A stretch of DNA of 64,000 bases from Flavobacterium notoginsengisoli (GTDB lineage Bacteria > Bacteroidota > Bacteroidia > Flavobacteriales > Flavobacteriaceae): contig NZ_JACHLB010000007.1 of assembly GCF_014207905.1 (NCBI RefSeq), forward strand, positions 186,001-250,000. Direction: 5' to 3'. Shown piece by piece: positions 1 through 8,668 of the stretch; positions within the stretch are counted from its first letter, which is position 1, and every line of letters starts with the position of its first letter. The notes under the pieces are model-generated. The model worked only from the letters and a program-made list of their open reading frames with translations, did not search any database and had not been told where the DNA came from. Made by a program: the position numbers and the translations under genes.

Positions 1-332
1 GCAAAATGATGAAAATGCCTGAACCTGATGCACTTGAAGCGTTCGTGAATTTTGTCGGAAATTCAATTTTAGTTGGGCATCATATTAACTTTGACGTCGA
101 AATGCTAAATGCAGCTTTGGAACGTTTAGATTGTGGTCGATTAAAAAATGAAGCTTTAGACGTAGATATGATGTACAGAAAACTAACGGATATCAATGAC
201 AAACAGTTTTCTTTAGATGATTTATGTGAAATTTACAAGATTCCAAAAAGCGATCGAAATTCTTCTTCTGAAGACGCTTACAGAATCGGACTTTTATTTC
301 TTAAATTAAAATCTCGTTTAGGAATTAAATAA
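1..332 (+). CDS. 3'-5' exonuclease, DnaQ/RNase T-like (5'-truncated by window edge)
   Basis: This is the C-terminal part of a DEDD-superfamily exonuclease; the reading frame is open to the left edge, so the true start lies outside the window. Visible parts are an ExoII-like GHHINFD segment and an ExoIII-like region RNSSSEDAYRIG just before the C-terminus. In DEDDh enzymes ExoIII normally reads H-x-A-x-x-D; here the histidine position is Asn and the alanine is Ser, while the metal-binding Asp is kept. The family is thus clear but its activity is uncertain. A bidirectional terminator separates it from the convergent acs gene. The ExoI motif, which would confirm the fold, is not in the window. 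Confidence 0.75.
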   Translation, partial: KMMKMPEPDALEAFVNFVGNSILVGHHINFDVEMLNAALERLDCGRLKNEALDVDMMYRKLTDINDKQFSLDDLCEIYKIPKSDRNSSSEDAYRIGLLFLKLKSRLGIK

Positions 333-384
333 CTTTTAAAATTTTAAATATAAAAAATACCAAATTCCAATTTGTCGAATAAAT

Positions 385-420
385 AAAAAAGCCTCTTAAA
401 AATTTTAAGAGGCTTTTTTA
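385..420. terminator. bidirectional terminator between exonuclease gene and acs
   Basis: Arms GCCTCTTAAAA (391-401) and TTTTAAGAGGC (403-413) are perfect complements. An A-run lies on the left and a T-run on the right, so the hairpin works as an intrinsic terminator in both directions. It lies between two convergent genes, where one shared terminator is expected. Confidence 0.9.
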
Positions 421-436
421 TTTTATTATAGAATCA

Positions 437-2344
437 TTAAACTCTTTCTTTCATAATCTGTTCAACAACTTCTGGATTCAATAAAGTTGAAGTATCTCCA
501 AAGTTAGAGAAATCTCCTTCAGCAATTTTACGTAAAATTCTACGCATAATTTTTCCTGAACGAGTTTTAGGCAAACCAGAAACGAATTGAATTTTATCTA
601 ATTTCGCAATTGGCCCAATATGGTCTGCAATATATTGATTGATCTCTTTTGATAAATTTTCTTTATTTCTAACTTCTCCAGTTTCTTTTAGAATAACATA
701 TCCGTAAAGAGCATTTCCTTTAATGTCATGTGGGAATCCAACAATAGCAGATTCAGCAACCGCTGGATGTTCGTTGATAGCATCTTCAATTGGTGCAGTT
801 CCTAAATTATGTCCAGAAACAATTACAACATCATCTACTCTACCGGTAATTCTGTAATATCCAACTTCATCTCTTAATGCACCGTCACCTGTAAAATATT
901 TTCCAGGGAAAGCAGAGAAATAAGTTTCTTTGTAACGATCGTGATTACCCCAGATTGTTCTAGCAATTCCAGGCCAAGGGAATTTAATACATAAACTTCC
1001 AACTACTTGATTTCCTTCAATTTCATTACGTTTTTCATCCATTAAAACTGGTTGAATTCCTGGTAATGGCAATGTCGCGTAAGTTGGTTTTGTTGGAGTA
1101 ACAAAAGCAATTGGAGAAATCATAATTCCGCCAGTTTCTGTTTGCCACCAAGTATCCACAACTGGACATCTCTTATCTCCCACGTGGTCATTAAACCAGT
1201 GCCAAGCCTCTTCGTTAATAGGCTCTCCAACAGATCCAATAACTTTAAGAGATTTTAGAGGATATTTTTGAATATAATCTAAACTTTCTTTTGCTAATGA
1301 ACGGATTGCAGTTGGCGCTGTATAGAATTGTGTAATTTTATGTTTTTCGATAATATCCCAAAAACGGCTAAAATCTGGATAAGACGGAACTCCTTCAAAA
1401 ATAACAGTTGTAGCACCATTTAATAATGGTCCATATAAAATATAAGAGTGACCTGTAATCCATCCGATATCTGCTGTACACCAGAAAATATCATTTTCTT
1501 CATAACTGAAAACATTTTTAAATGTATATGCAGTATAAACCATGTAACCAGCAGTAGTATGCACCATACCTTTTGGTTTACCTGTTGATCCTGAAGTATA
1601 TAAAATAAATAATGGATCTTCGGCATCCATAATTTCTGCAACACTATTATCTAAAGCTGCATCTAAAAGTGGCTGTAACCAAATGTCACGGCCTTCTTTC
1701 ATTTTTACGTCTGTTTTTGTTCTTTTAGCTACTAAAACTTTTGTAACTGAAGGGCAAGTTTCAAGGGCCTCGTCAACAATTCCTTTTAAGTCAATTGTTT
1801 TGTTTCCTCTATAACCTCCGTCAGAAGTAATAACCATTTTACATTCGCAGTCGTTAATTCTCGCAGAAACTGCAGAAGCAGAAAATCCAGCAAAAACAAC
1901 AGAATGTATAGCTCCAATTCTAGCACACGCTAAAACAGAAACAGCCAATTCTGGGATCATTGGCAAATAAATACAAACTCTATCTCCTTTACGAACGCCT
2001 TGTTCGCGAAGAACGTTTGCCATTTTTGAAACTCTTTCGTATAATTCATTATACGTTATATGTAAAGCTTCTTCAGAAGGATCGTTTGGCTCAAAAATAA
2101 TAGCCGTTTTATCTCCTCTTTTGCTTAAATGTCTATCAATACAGTTTTTGGTAATGTTAACTTTAGCATCTGTAAACCATTTTACTTCGGCTTCAGCCAT
2201 ATTAAAATCAACTACTTTTTCCCATTGTTGGTACCATGTGAAATTTTCTTCAGCTATTTTTCCCCAAAATTTTCTTGGCTCTCTTATTGACTTATTGTAA
2301 TGCTTGAAATATTGTTCTAAATTTTCAATTTTGTAATAGCTCAT
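437..2344 (-). CDS. acs: acetyl-CoA synthetase (acetate--CoA ligase, AMP-forming)
   Basis: Converts acetate, ATP and CoA to acetyl-CoA through an acetyl-AMP intermediate; cytoplasmic. The 635 residues are close to the usual length of about 650. The adenylate-forming P-loop YTSGSTGKPKG is at 249-259, the acetate-pocket motif DTWWQTETG at 397-405, the hinge motif GRVDDVVIVSGH at 501-512, and the catalytic lysine K598 in TRSGK is the residue that protein acetyltransferases modify in other bacteria. The ATG at 2344 gives the usual N-terminus. It appears monocistronic, with a terminator at 385-420. I found no convincing TAnnTTTG box just upstream. Identification is firm. Confidence 0.97.
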   Translation of the reverse strand: MSYYKIENLEQYFKHYNKSIREPRKFWGKIAEENFTWYQQWEKVVDFNMAEAEVKWFTDAKVNITKNCIDRHLSKRGDKTAIIFEPNDPSEEALHITYNELYERVSKMANVLREQGVRKGDRVCIYLPMIPELAVSVLACARIGAIHSVVFAGFSASAVSARINDCECKMVITSDGGYRGNKTIDLKGIVDEALETCPSVTKVLVAKRTKTDVKMKEGRDIWLQPLLDAALDNSVAEIMDAEDPLFILYTSGSTGKPKGMVHTTAGYMVYTAYTFKNVFSYEENDIFWCTADIGWITGHSYILYGPLLNGATTVIFEGVPSYPDFSRFWDIIEKHKITQFYTAPTAIRSLAKESLDYIQKYPLKSLKVIGSVGEPINEEAWHWFNDHVGDKRCPVVDTWWQTETGGIMISPIAFVTPTKPTYATLPLPGIQPVLMDEKRNEIEGNQVVGSLCIKFPWPGIARTIWGNHDRYKETYFSAFPGKYFTGDGALRDEVGYYRITGRVDDVVIVSGHNLGTAPIEDAINEHPAVAESAIVGFPHDIKGNALYGYVILKETGEVRNKENLSKEINQYIADHIGPIAKLDKIQFVSGLPKTRSGKIMRRILRKIAEGDFSNFGDTSTLLNPEVVEQIMKERV

Positions 2345-2500
2345 CTTTTGTTGAATTTTTTTATAAATGTATTAAATCTGAACGTATTCTTAAAATAATT
2401 TAATTCATAAATTTTATCAAAAAAAAACATTTATTTAATAAAATATGATAATTATTTGCATTTGTTTTAAATCTTTATTTTTTAAAACAAACTAAAAGGA

Positions 2501-2536
2501 AAAAAAGGCATAATAAATAGATATTATGCCTTTTTT
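2501..2536. terminator. intrinsic terminator downstream of ilvC
   Basis: Arms GGCATAAT (2507-2514) and ATTATGCC (2523-2530), preceded by an A-run and followed by a T-run. On the minus strand this would end the ilv transcript about 300 nt after the ilvC stop; it could also act on plus-strand transcripts. Confidence 0.75.
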
Positions 2537-2681
2537 AATTTAACAAATTTCAATAACAATTAATTTTGTAAAACTGCATTACAAATATTTTCAACTTTGA
2601 AATAGCAGCATCATTATTAATTACAATAGAAATCTCAACAAGTATATTTTTATAAAATATACCCCATTATAAGGGATTAGC

Positions 2682-2715
2682 TTCACTTAACTTACTTTAG
2701 CAGAAGTTAAGTGAA
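2682..2715. repeat. perfect 12-bp inverted repeat downstream of ilvC
   Basis: TTCACTTAACTT (2682-2693) is the exact reverse complement of AAGTTAAGTGAA (2704-2715), with a 10-nt loop. There is no U-tract on either side, so it is not a standard terminator. It lies in the 3' untranslated part of the presumed ilv transcript and could be an mRNA end-stabilising structure or a protein site. Confidence 0.7.
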
Positions 2716-2835
2716 TGCAATATGCATCTATATCTATTAATCTTAATAAGTGCTTACTAATTCAAAATATTATAAATCATTGATACAGTGCAAATCCCGT
2801 AAAATCGAATTCTACGGGAATTCCCAATTTCTTAA

Positions 2836-4305
2836 TTATCCAATTTTCTTCATTGCAGTCATAGATTCTCTCAACCAAGCTCCTACTTCTTCGATAGGAT
2901 GCTGACGAATTTCTCTATTTACAGCAATTAAAACAGCATTATCTACTCCATTTGAAGTTGAAAATGGTTTTCCGATGATATTTGTATCCACTTTTTTCAT
3001 GAATTCAGTCAATAACGGCTTACATGCGTGATCGAATAAATAACATCCGTACTCAGCAGTATCAGAAATTACACGGTTCATTTCGAATAATTTCTTTCTA
3101 GCGATTGTGTTTGCAATTAATGGCAATTCGTGTAATGACTCGTAGTAAGCTGATTCTTCGATAATTCCAGCTTCTGTCATTGTTTCGAAAGCTAATTCAA
3201 CACCAGCTTTAACCATTGCAATCATTAATACTCCATTGTCAAAATATTCTTGTTCTGAGATTGGAGCTTCTTGTGGAGCTGTTTTTTCGAAGTTAGTTTC
3301 TCCTGTAGCAGCTCTCCATTTCAATAAGTTAACATCATCATTTGCCCAGTCAGCCATCATTGTGCTAGAGAATTCTCCAGAAATGATATCATCTTGGTGT
3401 TTTTGGAACAATGGACGCATGATATCTTTCAATTCTTCAGCCAATTCATAAGCTTCGATTTTTGAAGGATTATTCAAACGATCCATCATATTTGTGATAC
3501 CTCCGTGTTTCAAAGCTTCAGTGATAGTTTCCCATCCAAACTGAATTAATTTTGAAGCATAAGCTGCATCAATTCCTTTTTCAACCATTTTATCGAAACA
3601 TAAAATAGAACCTGTTTGCAATAATCCACAAAGGATAGTTTGCTCACCCATTAAATCTGATTTTACTTCAGCTACGAAAGATGATCTTAAAACTCCTGCT
3701 CTATGTCCTCCAGTTGCTACAGCGTAAGCTTTTGCTTGATCTAAGCCTAAACCATTTGGATCATTTTCTGGGTGAACTGCAATAAGAGTTGGAACTCCAA
3801 ATCCTCTTTTGTATTCTTCACGAACCTCAGAACCTGGACATTTAGGAGCACACATAATAACAGTGATGTCTTTACGAATCTGCATTCCTTCTTCTACAAT
3901 GTTGAATCCGTGAGAATAAGCCAAAGTAGAATCTTTTTTCATTAATGGCATAATAGCATTTACCACTGCTGTATGCTGTTTATCTGGAGTAAGGTTACAA
4001 ACTAAATCTGCAGTTGGAATCAATTCTTCGTAAGTTCCTACTTTGAAACCATTTTCAGAAGCATTTTTGAAAGAAGCTCTCTTTTCAGCAATTGCATCTG
4101 CACGTAATGCATAAGAAATATCTAAACCAGAATCTCTCATGTTTAATCCTTGATTCAACCCTTGTGCTCCACAACCAACAATTACAACTTTTTTTCCAGC
4201 TAATGCTGCAATTCCGTCTGCAAATTCTGATTGCTCCATAAATTCGCAAACTCCTAATTGTTCTAATTGTAATCTAAGTGGTAATGTATTGAAATAATTT
4301 GCCAT
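2836..4305 (-). CDS. ilvC: ketol-acid reductoisomerase, long (class II) form
   Basis: Isomerises and reduces acetolactate or acetohydroxybutyrate with NADPH in valine/isoleucine synthesis. With 489 residues it is the long class II form, like the E. coli enzyme (about 490), not the roughly 330-residue class I form. GCGAQG is at 44-49; R68, R76 and S78 of the NADP-phosphate loop, H132, D217 and E221 fall at the same numbers as in E. coli IlvC. It is the last gene of the ilv unit, 60 bp after ilvN. Identification is firm. Confidence 0.98.
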   Translation of the reverse strand: MANYFNTLPLRLQLEQLGVCEFMEQSEFADGIAALAGKKVVIVGCGAQGLNQGLNMRDSGLDISYALRADAIAEKRASFKNASENGFKVGTYEELIPTADLVCNLTPDKQHTAVVNAIMPLMKKDSTLAYSHGFNIVEEGMQIRKDITVIMCAPKCPGSEVREEYKRGFGVPTLIAVHPENDPNGLGLDQAKAYAVATGGHRAGVLRSSFVAEVKSDLMGEQTILCGLLQTGSILCFDKMVEKGIDAAYASKLIQFGWETITEALKHGGITNMMDRLNNPSKIEAYELAEELKDIMRPLFQKHQDDIISGEFSSTMMADWANDDVNLLKWRAATGETNFEKTAPQEAPISEQEYFDNGVLMIAMVKAGVELAFETMTEAGIIEESAYYESLHELPLIANTIARKKLFEMNRVISDTAEYGCYLFDHACKPLLTEFMKKVDTNIIGKPFSTSNGVDNAVLIAVNREIRQHPIEEVGAWLRESMTAMKKIG

Positions 4306-4365
4306 TTTTGTTTTAATATTTAATGAAATGAAATTTAATAATGATTATATATAACTAAGATTTAA

Positions 4366-4887
4366 TTATTTGAATGTTTCTAATAGTGATGAAATCTCCA
4401 TTTTTTGTTTAGAAACTGATATTCTTCCAGAACGTACAAACTGCATAATTCCGTATGGTTTGAACTTTTCGTATAATTCTTCAATTTCAGAACGTCTTCC
4501 TGATTTTGAAATCACAAAGAAATCACGAGAAACCGTTACAATTGTAGACTGGCTTTCTTTAATGATATTCTGAATTTGTTTTTCGTCAAACAACAAGCTT
4601 GAAGCAATTTTAAATAAAGCATTTTCTAAGAAAATTGTTTCTTCATCTGTATGATAAAATGCTTTTATAACTTCAATTTGTTTTTCAATTTGCCCAACAA
4701 TATTTTGAACCCATTTCTCTGTCGTATTAACTACGATGATAAATCTTGAAACATTCTCTATTTCTGATTCTGAAACATTTAGACTTAATATATTAATGTG
4801 ACGCTTTAAGAAAATACCTGAAATTCTATTTAGCAATCCTACATTATTTTCTGAATATACCGATATGGTAAATGTTTTATCTTCCAT
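4366..4887 (-). CDS. ilvN: acetolactate synthase small (regulatory) subunit
   Basis: Regulatory partner of the catalytic subunit encoded just upstream. The N-terminal ACT domain (about residues 6-75) begins TISVYSENNVGLLNRISGIF, the segment that binds valine in this family and gives feedback inhibition; the C-terminal half (about 85-173) is the ALS_ss-C type domain. The 173 residues match the usual length. The gene lies between ilvB and ilvC, so all three are probably co-transcribed. The spacer to ilvB carries a set of word repeats. The symbol ilvN (versus ilvH) follows the linkage to the only ilvB seen here. Confidence 0.95.
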   Translation of the reverse strand: MEDKTFTISVYSENNVGLLNRISGIFLKRHINILSLNVSESEIENVSRFIIVVNTTEKWVQNIVGQIEKQIEVIKAFYHTDEETIFLENALFKIASSLLFDEKQIQNIIKESQSTIVTVSRDFFVISKSGRRSEIEELYEKFKPYGIMQFVRSGRISVSKQKMEISSLLETFK

Positions 4888-4907
4888 TTTGTTTTAGTTT
4901 TTTTTTG

Positions 4908-4971
4908 TTTCAGGTTTCAAGTTTCAAGTTCTGTTGAGAACGTGAAACCTGAAACTTAAAACTTGAAACTT
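4908..4971. repeat. ilvN/ilvB spacer inverted-repeat cluster (GAAACTTGAAACC words)
   Basis: TTTCAGGTTTCA (4908-4919) matches TGAAACCTGAAA (4943-4954), and AAGTTTCAAGTT (4919-4930) matches AACTTGAAACTT (4960-4971). The two pairings cross, so they are alternative rather than nested hairpins. The same words recur near 28655-28685 and 32765-32800. Confidence 0.7.
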
Positions 4972-4973
4972 TT

Positions 4974-6662
4974 TTAGCTTAATCTAATTTCTGAAACACA
5001 CGCTCCTGTTGGAATCATTGGGAATACATTATTCTCTTTTTCCACCATAACTTCTAAGAAGTAAGATTCTTTAGAAGCTAACATTTCTGCAACAGCTTCG
5101 TCTAAATCATCGCGACTTGTTACTTTTTTAGATTTAATATGATATCCTTCAGCAATTGCAACAAAATTTGGATTAATCATTTTTGTTGATGCATATCGGT
5201 TGTCAAAAAACAATTCTTGCCATTGACGTACCATTCCTAAAAATTCATTATTCAGAATAACAATCTTAACCGGAACCTGAGTTTGGAAAATTGTTCCTAA
5301 TTCTTGAATTGTCATTTGGAAACCTCCATCACCAATAATCGCTACAACTTCGCGTTCTGGTTTACCCATTTTTGCTCCAATTGCTGCTGGCAATGCAAAT
5401 CCCATTGTTCCTAAACCTCCAGAGGTAATATTACTTTTGGTAGAATTGAATTTTGCATAGCGACAAGCAAACATTTGATGCTGCCCAACATCTGTTACAA
5501 TAATTGCATCACCTTTTGAATGTTTATTTATCATTTCAACAGTTTCTCCCATTGAAATTCCTTTACCATTTGTTGGATTTAGTTCTTCTTTAATAACTGT
5601 ATTGAACTCAACTTCTCTTAAAGCTTTGAATTCATTATGCCATAAATCGTGAGATTTTGCTTCTAATAAAGGCAATAATGCTGCTAAAGATTCTTTAACA
5701 TCACCCAAAACAGCGATTTCTGTCTTTACGTTTTTATCAATTTCTGCTGGATCAATTTCGAAGTGAACTACTTTTGCTTGTTTTGCATAAGTGTTTAAGT
5801 TTCCTGTAACACGGTCGTCAAAACGCATTCCGAAAGCAATTAAAACGTCACATTCGTTAGTCAATAAGTTAGGAGCATAATTTCCATGCATTCCTAACAT
5901 TCCAACATTTAAAGGATGATCTGTAGGCAAAGCCGAAAGTCCTAAAATTGTCCATGCAGATGGAATTCCAGATTTTTCGATTACAGCTTTGAATTCTGCT
6001 TCCGCTTGACCAAGAATAATTCCTTGTCCAAAAACGATTAATGGTTTTTTAGCACTATTAATCAAAGCAGCAGCTTCAGCAACTTTTTCTAAATTTAATT
6101 TCGGAACTGGAACATAACTTCTAATTCCTGTACATTTTTCATAACTAAATTCAAACTCATCAAATTGAGCATTTTTAGTAATATCAATCAATACTGGCCC
6201 TGGACGTCCAGAACGAGCAATGTAAAATGCTTTTGCAATAATCCCAGGAATTTGAGAAGCTTCAGTTACTTGAAAATTCCATTTTGTAACTGGAGTCGAA
6301 ATTCCGATAATATCAGTTTCCTGAAAAGCGTCAGAACCTAATAAATGTCTTCCAACTTGTCCTGTGATACAAACCATTGGAGTTGAATCGATCTGAGCAT
6401 CGGCAATTCCTGTAACCAAATTAGTTGCTCCTGGTCCAGAAGTAGCAATCGCCACCCCTACTTTTCCTGTAGCTCTAGCATAACCTTGAGCTGCATGCGT
6501 TGCTCCTTGTTCGTGACGAACTAAAACGTGGTGCAACTGATCTTGAAATTTATATAACTCGTCGTAAACTGGCATGATTGCTCCACCTGGATAACCATAA
6601 ACCAAATCTACTCCTTCTTCTAACAAACATCTTATAACGGCTTCTGCCCCTGATATTCTCAT
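4974..6662 (-). CDS. ilvB: acetolactate synthase large (catalytic) subunit
   Basis: TPP enzyme that condenses pyruvate with pyruvate or 2-oxobutyrate, the first common step to valine, leucine and isoleucine. I chose the ATG at 6662 (562 residues, MRISGAEAVIRCLLEEG). The longer version would use a TTG at 6686 inside a 13-bp hairpin. The catalytic Glu is E51 in RHEQGATHAAQGYARA, and the TPP motif runs from GDG (444-446) to NN (471-472); the FAD-binding centre and the C-terminal TPP domain are complete. It follows ilvD by 64 bp. Identification is firm; the start is fairly sure. Confidence 0.97.
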   Translation of the reverse strand: MRISGAEAVIRCLLEEGVDLVYGYPGGAIMPVYDELYKFQDQLHHVLVRHEQGATHAAQGYARATGKVGVAIATSGPGATNLVTGIADAQIDSTPMVCITGQVGRHLLGSDAFQETDIIGISTPVTKWNFQVTEASQIPGIIAKAFYIARSGRPGPVLIDITKNAQFDEFEFSYEKCTGIRSYVPVPKLNLEKVAEAAALINSAKKPLIVFGQGIILGQAEAEFKAVIEKSGIPSAWTILGLSALPTDHPLNVGMLGMHGNYAPNLLTNECDVLIAFGMRFDDRVTGNLNTYAKQAKVVHFEIDPAEIDKNVKTEIAVLGDVKESLAALLPLLEAKSHDLWHNEFKALREVEFNTVIKEELNPTNGKGISMGETVEMINKHSKGDAIIVTDVGQHQMFACRYAKFNSTKSNITSGGLGTMGFALPAAIGAKMGKPEREVVAIIGDGGFQMTIQELGTIFQTQVPVKIVILNNEFLGMVRQWQELFFDNRYASTKMINPNFVAIAEGYHIKSKKVTSRDDLDEAVAEMLASKESYFLEVMVEKENNVFPMIPTGACVSEIRLS

Positions 6663-6675
6663 AGTATATTGTTTT

Positions 6676-6710
6676 TCAAGAATCAATTTTAATTTTTAAT
6701 TGATTCTTGA
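6676..6710. repeat. perfect 13-bp inverted repeat in ilvB/ilvD spacer
   Basis: TCAAGAATCAATT (6676-6688) and AATTGATTCTTGA (6698-6710) are exact reverse complements around a 9-nt AT-rich loop. On the transcript it would form just before the ilvB start codon. No U-tract follows, so an RNA processing or translation role is likelier than termination. Confidence 0.75.
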
Positions 6711-6726
6711 TATTATTGTTTTAAAA

Positions 6727-8400
6727 TTAATTATCGGTAACGCAACCTGTAGAAGCGCTTGACACCGATCTAGCGTATTTAAGCAAAACTCCTCTGTCAA
6801 CTTTTAAAGGTGGCTTAACCCAAGCCGCTTTTCTAGCTGCAAATTCCTCGTCAGATATCTTCAGGTCGATTGTATTTTTCACAGCATCAATAGCGATCAT
6901 ATCTCCATCTTTTACTAGTGCAATACCTCCACCATCATATGCTTCTGGTGTAACGTGGCCTACCACGAAACCGTGTGAACCTCCGGAGAATCTACCATCT
7001 GTAATAAGTGCACAGCTGCTTCCTAATCCAGCTCCGATAATGGCAGATGTAGGTTTTAGCATTTCAGGCATTCCCGGACCACCTTTTGGTCCACAACCCC
7101 TGATGACGACTACATTACCTGGTTTAATTTTTCCGGCCTGAAGACCTGGAATTACTTCAAATTCGCCTTCAAATACAACTGCTGGCCCTTCAAAATATTC
7201 TCCTTCTTTACCACTGATTTTTGCTACAGCACCTTCAGAAGCAAGATTTCCGTATAAAACTTGAATGTTTCCAGTTGGTTTTAAAGCTTTTTGGATTTCA
7301 TGAATTACTTCTTGACCATCTTGTAAATCTGGTGTTGAAGCTAAGTTTTCAGCAACTGTTTTTCCTGTTACAGTTAAACAATCTCCGTGAATCAATCCAA
7401 CTTTTAATAGATATTTCATTACTCCTGGAATACCTCCAACTTCATGAATATCTTCCATCATATATTTTCCACTTGGCTTCATATCAGCAAGAACTGGCGT
7501 TCTGTCATTAATAGCTTGAAAATCATCCAAAGTGATTGTGATACCAACAGAATGTGCCATTGCAATTAAGTGCATAACCGCATTTGTAGAACCTCCTAAA
7601 ACTGCTACAATTGTAATAGCGTTCTCGAAAGCTTTACGAGTCATAATATCTCTTGGCTTAATATCTTTTTCTAATAAAATTTTAATTGCTTTTCCTGCAG
7701 CAAGACATTCGTCTCTTTTTTCCTGACTTAAAGCAGGGTTTGAAGAACTATATGGCATACTCATACCTAATGCTTCAATTGCAGAAGACATTGTATTTGC
7801 TGTATACATACCACCACAAGCTCCAGCTCCTGGACAAGCATTTTGTATAACTCCTTTAAAATCTTCTGGAGTAATTTCTCCTTTTACTTTTTTTCCTAAA
7901 GCTTCAAAAGCAGAAACGATATTTAAAGATTCTCCTTTCCATTTTCCAGAGTGAATAGATCCTCCGTAAACCATCATAGACGGACGGTTTAATCTTCCCA
8001 TTGCGATTAATGCTCCAGGCATATTTTTATCGCAACCAGGAATTGCAATAATACTATCGTACCATTGAGCTCCCGCAACAGTTTCTATAGAATCTGCAAT
8101 TACATCGCGAGAAACTAATGAATAACGCATTCCTTCAGTTCCGTTAGAAATACCGTCACTGACACCAATGGTATTAAAAATAAGTCCGACAAGATCTGCA
8201 TCCCAAACACCTTTTTTAACATCTTTTGCTAAATCGTTCAAGTGCATATTACAAGTGTTACCATCGTAACCCATGCTCACAATACCTACTTGTGCTTTTT
8301 TCAAATCTTCTTCAGTTAAACCAATTCCGTACAACATCGCTTGCGCTGCAGGCTGTGTTTGATCTTGGGTGATGGTCTTGCTGTACTTATTTAATTCCAT
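6727..8400 (-). CDS. ilvD: dihydroxy-acid dehydratase
   Basis: Iron-sulfur enzyme that dehydrates dihydroxy-acids to 2-keto acids for valine, isoleucine and leucine. The 557 residues carry GNTCNMH with C50, PGCDKNMPGA with C123 and GAGACGGMYTANTMS with C195; three such cysteines are the pattern of the [2Fe-2S] branch. The C-terminal signature GRFSGGSHGFVVGHVTPEA is also present. It is the first structural gene after the ilv leader and terminator, so it would be controlled by that attenuator along with ilvB, ilvN and ilvC. Confidence 0.97.
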   Translation of the reverse strand: MELNKYSKTITQDQTQPAAQAMLYGIGLTEEDLKKAQVGIVSMGYDGNTCNMHLNDLAKDVKKGVWDADLVGLIFNTIGVSDGISNGTEGMRYSLVSRDVIADSIETVAGAQWYDSIIAIPGCDKNMPGALIAMGRLNRPSMMVYGGSIHSGKWKGESLNIVSAFEALGKKVKGEITPEDFKGVIQNACPGAGACGGMYTANTMSSAIEALGMSMPYSSSNPALSQEKRDECLAAGKAIKILLEKDIKPRDIMTRKAFENAITIVAVLGGSTNAVMHLIAMAHSVGITITLDDFQAINDRTPVLADMKPSGKYMMEDIHEVGGIPGVMKYLLKVGLIHGDCLTVTGKTVAENLASTPDLQDGQEVIHEIQKALKPTGNIQVLYGNLASEGAVAKISGKEGEYFEGPAVVFEGEFEVIPGLQAGKIKPGNVVVIRGCGPKGGPGMPEMLKPTSAIIGAGLGSSCALITDGRFSGGSHGFVVGHVTPEAYDGGGIALVKDGDMIAIDAVKNTIDLKISDEEFAARKAAWVKPPLKVDRGVLLKYARSVSSASTGCVTDN

Positions 8401-8429
8401 TATTGCTTTTTTATTTTAATTTTTTATTC

Positions 8430-8460
8430 AAAAAAAAACCTTCCAGTATTTGGAAGGTTT
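8430..8460 (-). terminator. ilv attenuator terminator
   Basis: Perfect 10-bp stem AAACCTTCCA (8436-8445) / TGGAAGGTTT (8451-8460) with a 5-nt loop. On the minus strand it ends in a run of about nine T (8438-8430). It lies 30 nt before the ilvD start and 24 nt after the leader-peptide stop, so it is an early terminator inside the leader of the ilv operon. Confidence 0.88.
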
Positions 8461-8483
8461 GTAATATAGTTTTTCAATTATAT

Positions 8484-8558
8484 TTATAACATTCCCGATG
8501 CAGATGTGTGAATCACATTGACAACAACGACAGAAGTAATAATAATTGAGATTTGCAT
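8484..8558 (-). CDS. ilv operon leader peptide (Ile/Val-rich, 24 aa)
   Basis: A 24-codon ORF with ATG at 8558 and TAA at 8484-8486. The product begins MQISIIITSVVVVNVI and ends in SGML; 10 of 24 residues are Ile or Val, with Ile at 3, 5, 6, 7 and 16 and Val at 10-13 and 15. It starts about 20 nt after a TACTTTTG promoter box and is followed by a strong intrinsic terminator before ilvD. This is the arrangement of a ribosome-mediated attenuator: stalling at Ile or Val codons should prevent the terminator from forming. The peptide is inferred from sequence; too short for normal gene callers. Confidence 0.85.
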   Translation of the reverse strand: MQISIIITSVVVVNVIHTSASGML

Positions 8559-8578
8559 CGCTTATTTTTTTAGTGTTA

Positions 8579-8586
8579 CAAAAGTA
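8579..8586 (-). promoter_or_regulatory. promoter -7 box of the ilv leader transcript
   Basis: Minus-strand TACTTTTG matches the Bacteroidota -7 consensus TAnnTTTG. Transcription would start near 8571, about 13 nt before the leader-peptide ATG. A clear -33 TTG was not found at the usual distance. Confidence 0.6.
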
Positions 8587-8668
8587 TATAAACTTTAGTA
8601 ACTAAAAAAATAAAATCTCAACATTTCAAATACTTCTTGTGATTATCTTCACTTTTTAACAGAAAATA

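Larger units (their letters stand above)
2345..2835. other. intergenic region between acs and ilvC with several hairpins
   Basis: These 491 bases hold no ORF that I can support. They contain a terminator-like hairpin (2501-2536), a perfect 12-bp inverted repeat (2682-2715), and TCCCGTA / TACGGGA arms (2795-2801 and 2813-2819) close behind the ilvC stop. The acs promoter should lie in the left part but no strong match was seen. Confidence 0.6.

Noticed and set aside
8561..8668. Second leader ORF between leuB and the ilv leader
   Set aside because: The stretch between the promoter box and leuB has no start-stop pair with biased codons.
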